DNA from: Brevibacillus brevis
Lineage (GTDB): Bacteria; Bacillota; Bacilli; Brevibacillales; Brevibacillaceae
Direction of reading: 5' to 3'
Assembly: GCF_900637055.1 (NCBI RefSeq)
Contig: NZ_LR134338.1
Span: forward strand, 970,501 to 1,034,500
DNA length: 64,000 nt
Part shown: positions 32,705 to 40,985 of the stretch, piece by piece
Numbering within the stretch: position 1 is the first letter of the stretch
Layout: every line of letters starts with the position of its first letter
The notes under the pieces: generated by a model
What the model saw: the letters and a program-made list of their open reading frames with translations, nothing else
What the model was told of the DNA's origin: nothing
Database searches by the model: none
Position numbers and translations under genes: made by a program

Positions 32705-34887
32705 GGAGGAGCATACTACCGCGCATCAATCGACTGAAGACAAAGATGCTCCTGTTTGGGCTATGCATGTCCATCATCCCTTTTCTGATTCTCGGTTATA
32801 TCAATTTGCATACCAGTAAAGAAAAGGTTCGAGAAGAGGTAGACAGAGCTAATCAGATCTACGTGGAAAATACGTTGGCGCAATTAGATATGCTTTTTTT
32901 ACATACTTCCCAATCCATGCAGGTGGTTCAGCAGCGTTTTCTCAATGAGCGCCCTAGCGATGATGATGCTTATTTTTTGTTGAATACGTTATTGAAAACC
33001 TCCCCTTATATGGAGGAGGTCGCGCTTTTTAATCAGGATGGAGAGTCGGAGTATTTGCTGAATCGCTGGAAACACCAAAGGCTGGACATACCCAGGGAGC
33101 AGGACAACCAACTTCTCCCCACCATTCAGTCGGGGAAACCATACATCGGAAGCATTGTCCGATCAGCGGAAGGGAAGCTGCTGGTGACGGTCGCAATCCC
33201 TCATGTATCTGCCAAAGGTGTAAAAGGCGGCATGTACGCAAAGCTCAATGTAAAACAGTTGCTCGAACAAGTCACACTGCGAGCTCGATATGAAAATGAG
33301 GCCTATTTGTTTGTCACAGATGGGAAAAGCGGCATGTTTGCAGATCCGTTTATGCTGGGCAAGCCTTCTGATGGCTCTTTGACCTATTATGAACAAGCGG
33401 TTCCTCCCGCCTGGACACTACCAAATCGAACGGATAAGCCTGTTATCCGTACGTATCAGGCTTCCAATGGAGATAGCATGGTCAACTATGCCATGCGCTC
33501 TTCTGTCACACATTGGGTCATTATGCTGGAACAGTCGAGTCAAACGGCGTTTGCTGCCTTTTCAAAATTGGAACAATCTCTGCTCTTTACGACCTTATTC
33601 ATCGCACTCATCGTTCTGGGGATTAGCATTGTGTTTTCTGTCTCGTTTAGCCGATTAATGGAAAAGATCGAATCCGCTGTGCAAAAAATCGCAGGTGGTG
33701 ACTTATCCGTACGTATTCCTGTGACGACTTCAGACGAAATTGGCAGGCTAGCAGCGTCCTGCAATGAAATGGCTCAAAGTCTGGAGATGAAGACCAATCA
33801 GCTTCTCGAAGAAAAAAAACGGCTTGATCTCGTCGTCAGTGGCATGGGGATGGGGTTGATTCTCGTAGATGAATCTTTTCGCATTCGCTGGATTAACCAA
33901 ACAGCGTCGGCGTGGTTCCAGGATGCGGCTAATCTCCTGGGAAAAGACTGCCATCAGACGATTGGTCAGCAATTCAGTTCATGCAGTAGTTGCATGCTCC
34001 GAACGCGACAAATGGTAAACCAAAAGCAGACCGACCTTATTTCCTCCAGAGTTGATCAGAATGGGCGTGCCCGATTTTATCGACATCAGGTTTTCCCTCT
34101 GCATCCGGAGAAAGAGTCGTCTGCTTTTCTGGAGGTCATCGAGGACATCACGGAGAAACGAGAGCTGGAAGCCGCTATCGCACAAGCAGACAAGCTCGCT
34201 GCTATTGGACTTTTGGCGTCGGGCATCGCCCATGAAATCAATAATCCATTAGGCATTCTGTCGTTGTATGGACAAGACTTGCGAGACCGTTTAGTGGACG
34301 AGGATATTCGAGATTTACAGGACACAGGAGAGCTTACCCAATACTTGGACACGATGGACAAACAAATTAACCGTTGCAAGGAAATCACGACCCGATTGCT
34401 GCATTTTTCGGGAAAATCACCAGTTACCGTAGAAAAAGTAGATATTCATCAAGTCCTATCAGACATTCTCATTCTTCTGTCCCATGAAATACGTGTCAAA
34501 CAGGTAACGGTTAACCAGTCTCTGTTGGCCTCTGCTCCGTTTCTTCTCGCTACGCCTGGACAGCTTCAGCAAATCTTGCTTAATCTGTTAACCAATGCGC
34601 TGTACGCGACCCAGGAGCGAGGAAATATTGAGATAGCAACGGATTCTCCTTCGAATGATCGAATCCGTCTATGGATCAGAGATGATGGATGCGGTATACC
34701 TGCAGCAGATTTGCCACATGTTTTGGAGCCCTTTTATACAACCAAGCCTCCTGGAAAAGGGACTGGTCTCGGGTTATCGGTCTGCTACGGGATTGTGACG
34801 AATTTAGGCGGAGAAATCGAGATCGAAAGTACGCCAAACAAAGGCACGACTGTTACGGTCATCCTGCCGTCGGCAAAGGGGGAATGA
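32701..34887 (+). CDS. Membrane sensor histidine kinase (Cache-HAMP-PAS-HisKA)
   Basis: 728 residues. Two membrane helices (MLLFGLCMSIIPFLILGYI and LFTTLFIALIVLGISIVFSV) enclose a ~260-residue Cache sensor. A HAMP segment and a PAS domain follow; the PAS region has a Cys group, GKDCHQTIG then FSSCSSC, that could bind metal or sense redox state. The kinase has the phospho-His in SGIAHEINNPLGILSLYG, the N box LNLLTNALYATQE and the G boxes DDGCGIP and GKGTGLGLSV. It is NtrB-like and lies between its putative ligand-binding protein and a sigma-54 activator. Confidence 0.9.
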   Translation: MRRSILPRINRLKTKMLLFGLCMSIIPFLILGYINLHTSKEKVREEVDRANQIYVENTLAQLDMLFLHTSQSMQVVQQRFLNERPSDDDAYFLLNTLLKTSPYMEEVALFNQDGESEYLLNRWKHQRLDIPREQDNQLLPTIQSGKPYIGSIVRSAEGKLLVTVAIPHVSAKGVKGGMYAKLNVKQLLEQVTLRARYENEAYLFVTDGKSGMFADPFMLGKPSDGSLTYYEQAVPPAWTLPNRTDKPVIRTYQASNGDSMVNYAMRSSVTHWVIMLEQSSQTAFAAFSKLEQSLLFTTLFIALIVLGISIVFSVSFSRLMEKIESAVQKIAGGDLSVRIPVTTSDEIGRLAASCNEMAQSLEMKTNQLLEEKKRLDLVVSGMGMGLILVDESFRIRWINQTASAWFQDAANLLGKDCHQTIGQQFSSCSSCMLRTRQMVNQKQTDLISSRVDQNGRARFYRHQVFPLHPEKESSAFLEVIEDITEKRELEAAIAQADKLAAIGLLASGIAHEINNPLGILSLYGQDLRDRLVDEDIRDLQDTGELTQYLDTMDKQINRCKEITTRLLHFSGKSPVTVEKVDIHQVLSDILILLSHEIRVKQVTVNQSLLASAPFLLATPGQLQQILLNLLTNALYATQERGNIEIATDSPSNDRIRLWIRDDGCGIPAADLPHVLEPFYTTKPPGKGTGLGLSVCYGIVTNLGGEIEIESTPNKGTTVTVILPSAKGE

Positions 34888-34894
34888 ACAAAAG

Positions 34895-36274
34895 ATGCAC
34901 ACTGACACTCGTATACTCATCGTTGATGACGAAGCAGATTTCCGCCATCTATTAACCAGTCGATTAAAGAGGAAGGGATATACCACACTGGAAGCATCTG
35001 ACGGAATCAGCGCACAGCAGCTAGTAACCAGCGAAACGATTCACGTCATTTTGCTTGATTTGAAAATGCCCGGGATGGACGGTCTCTCCTTCCTGCAATG
35101 GTGCAAGGAAAGCTCTCCTGCCATTCAAATCATCGTTGTGACCGGACACGGAACAATTGAGACAGCTATCGAAGCGATGAAACGCGGCGCTTATGACTAT
35201 TTGACAAAACCTTACAACCTCAATGAATTGGAGGTTTTGATTTCCAAGGCCGTCGAAAAACAGCTGTTGACCGAGGAAAACCAACAGTTGAGAGAAGCTC
35301 TATCGATAAACGGGAAAACGACGTTTCAAATCGTTGCGGAAAGCCCGAAGCTAAAAGAGGTCCTAGCAACTGCCAAGCGAGTAGCCAGTACGGATTTTCT
35401 CGTTCTCTTAAAAGGGGAAAGTGGGACAGGGAAGGATGTCATCGCGAGACTCATATATGAATGTAGTGAGAGAGCATCCGAGGCATTCGTACCGATCAAT
35501 TTGGGAGCAATACCTGAAACGATGCTGGAAAGTGAACTGTTTGGGCACGAAAAGGGAGCTTTTACAGGCGCAACTGCTCAGAAAAAAGGACTGGTAGAGA
35601 TTGCCCACCTGGGGACGCTCTTTTTGGATGAAGTGGGGGACTTGCCATTTCCTTTGCAGGTCAAGCTGCTCCGTTTTCTGGAAACCGGCGAATTTCGCCG
35701 AATAGGGAGCCCGGTTCTGCACAAGGTGGATGTTCGTATCATTGCTGCTACCAATGCCGATCTGGAGAAGAAAGTGGAAGAAGGAACGTTTCGATCCGAT
35801 CTTTATTTCCGGCTGCATGTCATGGATATAACGATTCCGCCTCTCAGCCAGAGAAGAGAGGACATTTTGCCACTGTCGGCGTTCTTTTTGAATCGACTCA
35901 AGCGTAAGTATCCAGTCAAACCGCTTTCTGAGAACGCGCAGACAGCTCTTTTAGCCTACTCATTCCCAGGGAATGTTCGGGAGTTGGCTCATATGATCGA
36001 ACGTGCTGTCGTTTTGGCAAAAGGAGAGGAAATTGACGCTAAGGATCTCTTTCCTCACGAGCAGTCAGTACCTCACAACCGGTCAGATCGGAAGCTCATT
36101 TCATCAGCAGATACTGGGGAGGAAGAGGTATTTTTACTGAAAAATGTAGAGCGAGAACATATCAAGCATGTGCTGCACGTTCTACAATGGAACAAGACCA
36201 AGACAGCTGAGAAGCTGGGGATCAGCGTACGTAATCTGTATCGAAAAATCGAAGAGTACGAGCTGCGACCGTGA
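34895..36274 (+). CDS. Sigma-54-dependent response regulator (NtrC family)
   Basis: 459 residues, starting 7 nt after the kinase stop. The receiver domain has RILIVDDEADFRH, the phospho-Asp in VILLDLKMPG and K in YLTKPYN. The AAA+ domain has LKGESGTGKDVI (Walker A), the sigma-54-contacting GAFTGA in HEKGAFTGATAQ and TLFLDEVGDLP (Walker B). The C-terminal Fis-type HTH is KTKTAEKLGISVRNLYRKIE. It should activate a SigL/RpoN promoter; one lies ~100 nt downstream in front of the cytochrome gene. Confidence 0.92.
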   Translation: MHTDTRILIVDDEADFRHLLTSRLKRKGYTTLEASDGISAQQLVTSETIHVILLDLKMPGMDGLSFLQWCKESSPAIQIIVVTGHGTIETAIEAMKRGAYDYLTKPYNLNELEVLISKAVEKQLLTEENQQLREALSINGKTTFQIVAESPKLKEVLATAKRVASTDFLVLLKGESGTGKDVIARLIYECSERASEAFVPINLGAIPETMLESELFGHEKGAFTGATAQKKGLVEIAHLGTLFLDEVGDLPFPLQVKLLRFLETGEFRRIGSPVLHKVDVRIIAATNADLEKKVEEGTFRSDLYFRLHVMDITIPPLSQRREDILPLSAFFLNRLKRKYPVKPLSENAQTALLAYSFPGNVRELAHMIERAVVLAKGEEIDAKDLFPHEQSVPHNRSDRKLISSADTGEEEVFLLKNVEREHIKHVLHVLQWNKTKTAEKLGISVRNLYRKIEEYELRP

Positions 36275-36313
36275 CATTTTGTCGCGTACTGACCATGACA
36301 TTTTGGCATGGTC
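36265..36313. promoter_or_regulatory. Paired upstream-activator-like repeats
   Basis: TGACATTTTG occurs at 36272-36281 and again at 36296-36305, 24 nt apart. Each copy sits inside an inverted repeat: GCGAC..GTCGC, and GACCATG..CATGGTC. Spacing and position (about 60-110 nt before the -24/-12 element) suit enhancer sites for the regulator just encoded. Confidence 0.55.
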
Positions 36314-36325
36314 TTTTCTTTTTCT
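36291..36325 (+). terminator. Terminator-like hairpin after the response regulator
   Basis: GACCATG and CATGGTC arms around a 9 nt loop, followed by TTTTCTTTTT. It coincides with the second repeat, so the same DNA may serve both as terminator and activator site. Confidence 0.6.
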
Positions 36326-36371
36326 TGCTGTTCGGAAGCGCCGAGTCGTTCGGTTTCCTGCTTCTATGGTT

Positions 36372-36387
36372 TGGCATGTCTCTTGCT
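36372..36387 (+). promoter_or_regulatory. Sigma-54 (-24/-12) promoter of the cytochrome gene
   Basis: TGGCATG, 4 nt, TTGCT. The GG and GC dinucleotides are ten bases apart, as in sigma-54 promoters; only the C after TGGCA is changed. It starts 61 nt before the cytochrome ATG. Confidence 0.75.
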
Positions 36388-36432
36388 ACTCTCATGAAGT
36401 GAATGCACGATCAACATGGAGGAGTGAGACCT

Positions 36433-37365
36433 ATGATCAAAAAAGAGAAGACAGGCTGGAAGAAGCTGTCCATGGTAGTAGTGGCGCTGCTGGTCTTTGC
36501 AGGCTGCGCTACACAGCCGACCGCTCAACCCACCTCAACAGCGAGTGAGTCCAAAGATAAAACAGCGAGTGGGGCAACCGGAGCGATCAGTCTAGATACG
36601 TACACCCCGCCTAGTTTGGACAAGGTGCCAGAAGGGCCATTGGGAGAATCGATTAAGTATGGACATAAGTTAATGAATGAAACGAGCACAGCGATCCCTG
36701 AGTACACAGGGAATAAGCTCTCCTGCTCCAGCTGTCACGGCAATGCCGGAATGGATGCGACCTCTCCTTTAACGGGTGTCACCGCAGTCTATCCCCAGTA
36801 CATTCCAAGGTCTGGCAAAGTGCTTACCATTGAGGATCGCATCAATGGTTGTTTTCAACGAAGTATGAACGGAAAGCCATTGCCTTACAACAGCGATGAA
36901 ATGAGAGCGATGGTTGCCTATCTGACGTATATCTCAACAGATGTACCAGTAGGAATTAAAGAGCGCCCGTGGATAGAGAAAAATGATATGAAGAGCGTAC
37001 CTCAACCGAATGTGGCAAATGGAGAAGCCCTCTTTCAAAAATCGTGTATACAATGCCATGCAGCTGATGGTTCAGGAACAGGCCCAAACTCTGGACCAGC
37101 TCTATGGGGGGATAACTCCTTCAATATTGGTGCAGGTATGGCCCGAATTTCCAAAGCTGCTGGCTACATTCAGCGCAACATGCCTCTAGGGGAAATGGGC
37201 GGTATCAAGCAAGGGTCGCTAACGGATCAAGAAGCAGCGGACCTAGCTGCCTATATTTTGTCCAAGCCGCGTCCAGACTTTGCCAAAAAGGCACAAGACT
37301 GGCCAGCTGGAGGAGTTCCAAAGGACGTGCCGTATGAAGTAGACAGCGCCAAGAAGAAGCAATAG
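36433..37365 (+). CDS. Two-haem cytochrome c lipoprotein
   Basis: 310 residues from ATG 36433, which has GGAGGAG about 8 nt upstream. The lipobox LLVFAGC gives a membrane-anchored extracellular protein. A linker rich in S and T precedes two c-type haem sites: CSSCH near residue 98 and CIQCH near 205. Each has a following Met (TSPLTGV..., NMPLGEMGG). It probably shuttles electrons at the outer membrane face. The promoter and activator sites upstream tie it to the kinase/regulator cassette. Confidence 0.88.
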   Translation: MIKKEKTGWKKLSMVVVALLVFAGCATQPTAQPTSTASESKDKTASGATGAISLDTYTPPSLDKVPEGPLGESIKYGHKLMNETSTAIPEYTGNKLSCSSCHGNAGMDATSPLTGVTAVYPQYIPRSGKVLTIEDRINGCFQRSMNGKPLPYNSDEMRAMVAYLTYISTDVPVGIKERPWIEKNDMKSVPQPNVANGEALFQKSCIQCHAADGSGTGPNSGPALWGDNSFNIGAGMARISKAAGYIQRNMPLGEMGGIKQGSLTDQEAADLAAYILSKPRPDFAKKAQDWPAGGVPKDVPYEVDSAKKKQ

Positions 37366-37378
37366 GAACGCGGCACTT

Positions 37379-37422
37379 GTTCAAAAAAACGTCACCTGCA
37401 TGCAGGTGACGTTTTTTTGAAC
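37379..37422. terminator. 44-nt perfect palindromic terminator
   Basis: Arms of 22 nt (GTTCAAAAAAACGTCACC + TGCA, mirrored) pair without mismatch and carry A and T runs. It lies 13 nt past the cytochrome stop and works in either direction. Confidence 0.9.
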
Positions 37423-37427
37423 GTATT

Positions 37428-37477
37428 GGAAAGTTTAATTGCTTTGCAGTGCGAAAGCAAACAAGCATAAACTTTCC
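37428..37477. repeat. Nested inverted repeat
   Basis: GGAAAGTTTA (37428-37437) pairs with TAAACTTTCC (37468-37477); inside, TTGCTTT (37439-37445) pairs with AAAGCAA (37454-37460). No gene lies here. It sits directly after the palindromic terminator; function unknown. Confidence 0.6.
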
Positions 37478-37643
37478 GGAGCGAATGAAAATTTTCTGCT
37501 AAAACGTGGTCGTTCCTCCGTGAATAGGCCTCGATAGAGGTTTTCTTAACGGATTGGGCGAAACTTGCTGTACAATTGAACGAGAAGCTTTTTGAGGCAG
37601 AAAGTAGGTAACATCATCGGATTACTCAAATAGGAGGGTTCCA

Positions 37644-38300
37644 ATGAACAGGAGCTTGCATAAGGGCATTATTTTCGATATGGACAATACATTATTGCAA
37701 TCCAGAATCAACTTTCCAGCAATGAAGCAGGCCATATTTCAGCAATGGGTGGACCATGGCATCTGTGAGCCAACTCTAGAGTGGGAGAAGCATACCGCCT
37801 CTCAATTGATAGAGATTGGGAGACAATCAGAGCGAATGACAAGTGAGCTGGAACAAGCTATGTGGGAAGCAGTTACCGCGATCGAGAAGGAAGGGATGCA
37901 TGGAGCTGTCCTGGAGAAGCATGCGGTGGAAGTACTGGATAAGTTAAAAGAGAACTACCATTTGTATATATTGACCAACAATGCCTATGCTGCTGCAGTA
38001 GAAGCACTGTACGAGACGGGTATCGCGTCCTATTTTGACGAAATCGTGGCCCGTGAACAAATGACGACCTTGAAGCCTTCTCCATCCGGCATCCACTATA
38101 TTCGAAATCTGCATCCTGATTGGCCTGTCTCTGCATGGACGATGATTGGCGATTCGTGGATTGATGGAAGGGCGGCCACCGATGGACAAGTAGCATTTAT
38201 TGCGTATCAAGGGAACCAGCTGGATATGGAGCGCCATGAGGTGACACCAGTGGTGTACATCACAGATTTGCTAGAGCTGCTAAGAGTATTAGAGGCGTAA
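37644..38300 (+). CDS. HAD-family hydrolase
   Basis: 218 residues, ATG after GGAGGGTTCC. The HAD motifs are complete: I, GIIFDMDNTLL; II, LYILTNN; III, K in LKPSPSGI; IV, MIGDSWIDGRAA. A helical cap lies between. Likely a phosphatase of the phosphoglycolate phosphatase/beta-phosphoglucomutase type; substrate unknown. It stands alone, between palindromic DNA and a minus-strand secreted protein. Confidence 0.85.
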   Translation: MNRSLHKGIIFDMDNTLLQSRINFPAMKQAIFQQWVDHGICEPTLEWEKHTASQLIEIGRQSERMTSELEQAMWEAVTAIEKEGMHGAVLEKHAVEVLDKLKENYHLYILTNNAYAAAVEALYETGIASYFDEIVAREQMTTLKPSPSGIHYIRNLHPDWPVSAWTMIGDSWIDGRAATDGQVAFIAYQGNQLDMERHEVTPVVYITDLLELLRVLEA

Positions 38301-38383
38301 TCTGAGTCGCTGTGCACATTCGATCCAAAAAAAGACAGATATGATACAGAAGTGTATGGTTTATAAAATGATTACATGTACAA

Positions 38384-38409
38384 AGGCTGTCGAAAGTTCT
38401 CGACAGCCT
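38384..38409 (-). terminator. Hairpin after the PPC-domain protein
   Basis: AGGCTGTCGA and TCGACAGCCT, a perfect 10-bp stem with a 6 nt loop. The minus side runs into TTTG, so it may end the gene at 38531-39013. Confidence 0.55.
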
Positions 38410-38530
38410 GAGCCGTCCATCAATCGGACGATTTCTCTACCAGTTGTAGCGAGAGGACACGATTCTAAAAGTGTTAATACAATCAGGCATAGGCCACTCG
38501 CACTCTACTGATTGGACGCATGTAGTCAAA

Positions 38531-39013
38531 TTAATTTACGTAATAGGTATAGATTGAGTAAGCGTTACTCATAGACGAGTCGTAAGAAGCTCTTGCTGCT
38601 CTTAAATAGTATGTCTCGCCTGCAACGACTTGCTTATCAAATGAATGATGATAGTAGTCTGCTCGGACACCGGAAGGGCCAGTATTTTGCACTATTTCAA
38701 GCCAAAAATCCTGATACTTGGAAGAATTTATATCTCCACGTGCATAGGCAAATTGTACTCGAATGGTACCAGATTTTTCAGCAGTGAACTTATAGTAATC
38801 AAATTTGCTATCTTCTATATTACCATTAATTTGCCCACCGATTGAATACGGATTAGCCGCTTCTCTACTGTTGTTGGGCTCATAGTCGTAATATATGGAT
38901 CCCGCAGTTTTCTTGATCTCTGAAGATTTTGCTTCTACTTCTGTAGTAGTAGCAGAAATTGAGAGACTAGCTAATAGAGTGAGAGAAAGAAAACCAGCAA
39001 CTACCTTTTTCAT
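38531..39013 (-). CDS. Secreted PPC-domain protein
   Basis: 160 residues; ATG 39013 has GGAGG eight bases before. The signal peptide is MKKVVAGFLSLTLLASLSIS with cleavage near VEA-K. The mature part is one bacterial pre-peptidase C-terminal domain: DYEPNNSREAANPY, then FDYYKFTAEKSGTIRVQF and GETYYLRAARA. Such beta domains normally follow secreted peptidases; here it is alone. Function unknown, perhaps a binding or inhibitor module. Confidence 0.75.
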   Translation of the reverse strand: MKKVVAGFLSLTLLASLSISATTTEVEAKSSEIKKTAGSIYYDYEPNNSREAANPYSIGGQINGNIEDSKFDYYKFTAEKSGTIRVQFAYARGDINSSKYQDFWLEIVQNTGPSGVRADYYHHSFDKQVVAGETYYLRAARASYDSSMSNAYSIYTYYVN

Positions 39014-39054
39014 CGATATTCCTCCGATTATTAGTAGTGATGGTACAAAATGAG

Positions 39055-39082
39055 AATATAATACAATTAATGGGAAATCAAT
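39055..39082 (-). promoter_or_regulatory. Predicted SigA promoter of the PPC protein
   Basis: Minus strand TTGATT (39077-39082), 16 nt, TATATT (39055-39060), about 40 nt before the start codon. Confidence 0.45.
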
Positions 39083-39276
39083 GTTTTTGTAATATTTTAA
39101 CTTATTTTGTAATATATTAATGATTCTTGGTGTCATATAGTGGAAAGTAAGGTGATAGATTAACACAGAAGCTAAGAAAGTGAGGAAAACAAATTGCTTC
39201 AGGGGAACATCTATATCTGCTAAACAGTTTTTGAAAAGTAATTTGAACTGTTAAGCACATTTTAGTCGAAAAAAGA

Positions 39277-39304
39277 AAGACAATAGATAAAAGTGTGCTA
39301 TACT
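39277..39304 (+). promoter_or_regulatory. Promoter of the rib operon
   Basis: AAGACA (39277-39282), 16 nt, TATACT (39299-39304); transcription would begin a few bases before the first FMN aptamer. Confidence 0.5.
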
Positions 39305-39322
39305 TTGCATAACTGAATACCA

Positions 39323-39463
39323 GCCTTCAGGGTAGGGTGCAATTCCCGACCGGCGGTAATGACGAACGCACGTCTGAGCCCGCGACTCGCTATCGTAAGC
39401 AGTTGATAGCGACTGACTTGGTGCAAATCCAAGGCCGACGGTACAGTCCGGATGGGAGAAGGT
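39323..39463 (+). promoter_or_regulatory. FMN riboswitch aptamer 1
   Basis: All conserved RFN blocks appear in order: CTTCAGGGTAGGGTG, CCCGACCGGCGGTAATGACG, TGAGCCCGCGA, GGCCGACGGTACAGTCCGGA and TGGGAGAAGG. The two ends pair to close the P1 stem. It senses FMN and should lower rib expression. Confidence 0.95.
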
Positions 39464-39525
39464 ATTTGGAATGGCCTATTTCGCTGTTTTTTTCAAAAAA
39501 CGGTTGAAGTCAGGCTTCTTTCTCA

Positions 39526-39560
39526 ACGCCCTGAGCATACTAATCACGGGTGTTTTTGTT
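39526..39560 (+). terminator. Terminator of riboswitch unit 1
   Basis: ACGCCC and GGGTGT arms with an inner loop, then TTTTTGTTTTT. It follows aptamer 1 and precedes aptamer 2. Confidence 0.75.
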
Positions 39561-39583
39561 TTTCGTAAAAACTTCATAGCGAC

Positions 39584-39722
39584 AATCTTCAGGGCAAGGT
39601 GAAATTCCTGACCGGCGGTAATGACGTACGGACGTCTGAGCCCGCGACTCGCTGACCACGCTTGCAGCGACTGATCTGGTGAAAAACCAGAGCCGACGGT
39701 ACAGTCCGGATGGAAGAAGATT
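39584..39722 (+). promoter_or_regulatory. FMN riboswitch aptamer 2
   Basis: A second complete RFN element: CTTCAGGGCAAGGTG, CCTGACCGGCGGTAATGACG, TGAGCCCGCGA, GAGCCGACGGTACAGTCCGG and TGGAAGAAG, closed by AATCTTC and GAAGATT. It lies 261 nt after the first copy, which is a tandem arrangement. Confidence 0.95.
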
Positions 39723-39782
39723 TTTGTGCTTTCTTCATTTGTTTTTTTCAAAAAACGGATGAGGTAAGGCTTCTTTCCCTAT

Positions 39783-39816
39783 GCCCTGAAACGCTTTGAG
39801 GTTTCCAGGGCTTTTT
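39783..39816 (+). terminator. Terminator of riboswitch unit 2
   Basis: GCCCTGAAA pairs with TTTCCAGGGC, followed by TTTTT, 44 nt before ribD. The preceding block TTCAAAAAACGG...AGGCTTCTTT is shared with unit 1. Confidence 0.85.
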
Positions 39817-39859
39817 GCGTTGTGGTTGGCTGGAATGATGGAACAGAAAGGAGTGCGGT

Positions 39860-40966
39860 ATGGAACAGGACAGCAGGTACATGGATCTGGCGCTGGAGCT
39901 GGCACGATCGGCACGAGGCCAAACCAGCCCGAATCCCATGGTCGGAGCTGTGATTGTGAAGGATGGAACCATCGTAGGGATGGGAGCGCATCTGCGCGCT
40001 GGCGAACCGCATGCCGAGGTGCATGCTCTGCGGATGGCTGGGGAAAAAGCGCAAGGCGCGACGGCGTACGTGACGCTTGAGCCTTGCAGTCACTACGGGA
40101 AAACGCCGCCGTGTGCAGAGGCATTGATCGCAGCTGATGTACGTCGTGTCGTTGTAGCGACGCTCGACCCGAATCCACTAGTGGCGGGACGAGGAATCGA
40201 GATGCTGCGGGCAGCAGGGCTGGAAGTGGCGGTGGGCGTGAGAGAAGAGGAAGCGAAGGCGCTCAATGAAGTCTTTTTTCATTACATCCAAACCAGACGT
40301 CCATTTGTGACGGTAAAGACGGCCAGTACATTGGACGGGAAAATCGCTTCGTTCACCGGACACAGTCGGTGGATTACTGGAGCAGAGGCTCGGGCAGAGG
40401 TGCATGAACTGCGCAGGCAGCACGATGCAATCCTGGTTGGGGTAGGAACGATTCTCGCTGACGACCCACTGTTGACGGCGCGCAAGGAAGAGCAGCGTTT
40501 TGGAAGCCAGCCAATTCGCGTGATTTTGGACAGCTATTTACGGACGCCGCTGGATGCCCGTGTCGTCCAGAATGCAGATGCGAAGACATGGATCTTTACG
40601 ACAGGTGCCGCCCCAAGGGAAAAACAGGAGCTGCTCACGGCAAACGGAGTAAATGTCATCACAACGGCGGGGCCAATTCGCGTGGAAAAGGTACTGGATA
40701 CGTTGGGAGAGCTGGGGATCACCTCGTTGCTTGTGGAAGGCGGGCAGGAAATAAACGGCTCCTTTTTGCAGGCGAGAGCGATTCAAAAGGTCGTGAGCCA
40801 TATCGCGCTAAAGCTGATCGGGGGAAGCGGCGCGCCCTCGCCATTCGGTGGTCAAGGCTTTGCGACGATGGGAGAAGCAGTACAACTGACGAATGTCACG
40901 ATCACATCGATCGGGAAAGACGATGTACAGATTATCGGGTACCCACAATGGGAGGATCAGACGTAG
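39860..40966 (+). CDS. ribD: RibD deaminase/reductase
   Basis: 368 residues, ATG after AAAGGAG. The N-terminal deaminase domain has the zinc site HAEVHAL and EPCSHYGKTPPCAEALI; the C-terminal reductase domain includes FVTVKTASTLDGKIAS, HSRWITGAEARAEVHELR and LLVEGGQEINGSFLQ. It carries out the second and third steps after GTP opening in riboflavin synthesis. It is first in the rib operon and under the tandem FMN riboswitches. Confidence 0.95.
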   Translation: MEQDSRYMDLALELARSARGQTSPNPMVGAVIVKDGTIVGMGAHLRAGEPHAEVHALRMAGEKAQGATAYVTLEPCSHYGKTPPCAEALIAADVRRVVVATLDPNPLVAGRGIEMLRAAGLEVAVGVREEEAKALNEVFFHYIQTRRPFVTVKTASTLDGKIASFTGHSRWITGAEARAEVHELRRQHDAILVGVGTILADDPLLTARKEEQRFGSQPIRVILDSYLRTPLDARVVQNADAKTWIFTTGAAPREKQELLTANGVNVITTAGPIRVEKVLDTLGELGITSLLVEGGQEINGSFLQARAIQKVVSHIALKLIGGSGAPSPFGGQGFATMGEAVQLTNVTITSIGKDDVQIIGYPQWEDQT

Positions 40967-40985
40967 CAAGTGAGGAGGAGAGAGC

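Noticed and set aside
39476..39751. 91-codon frame on the minus strand across the riboswitches
   Set aside because: It is antisense to two RFN elements; their conserved RNA sequence explains the open frame.
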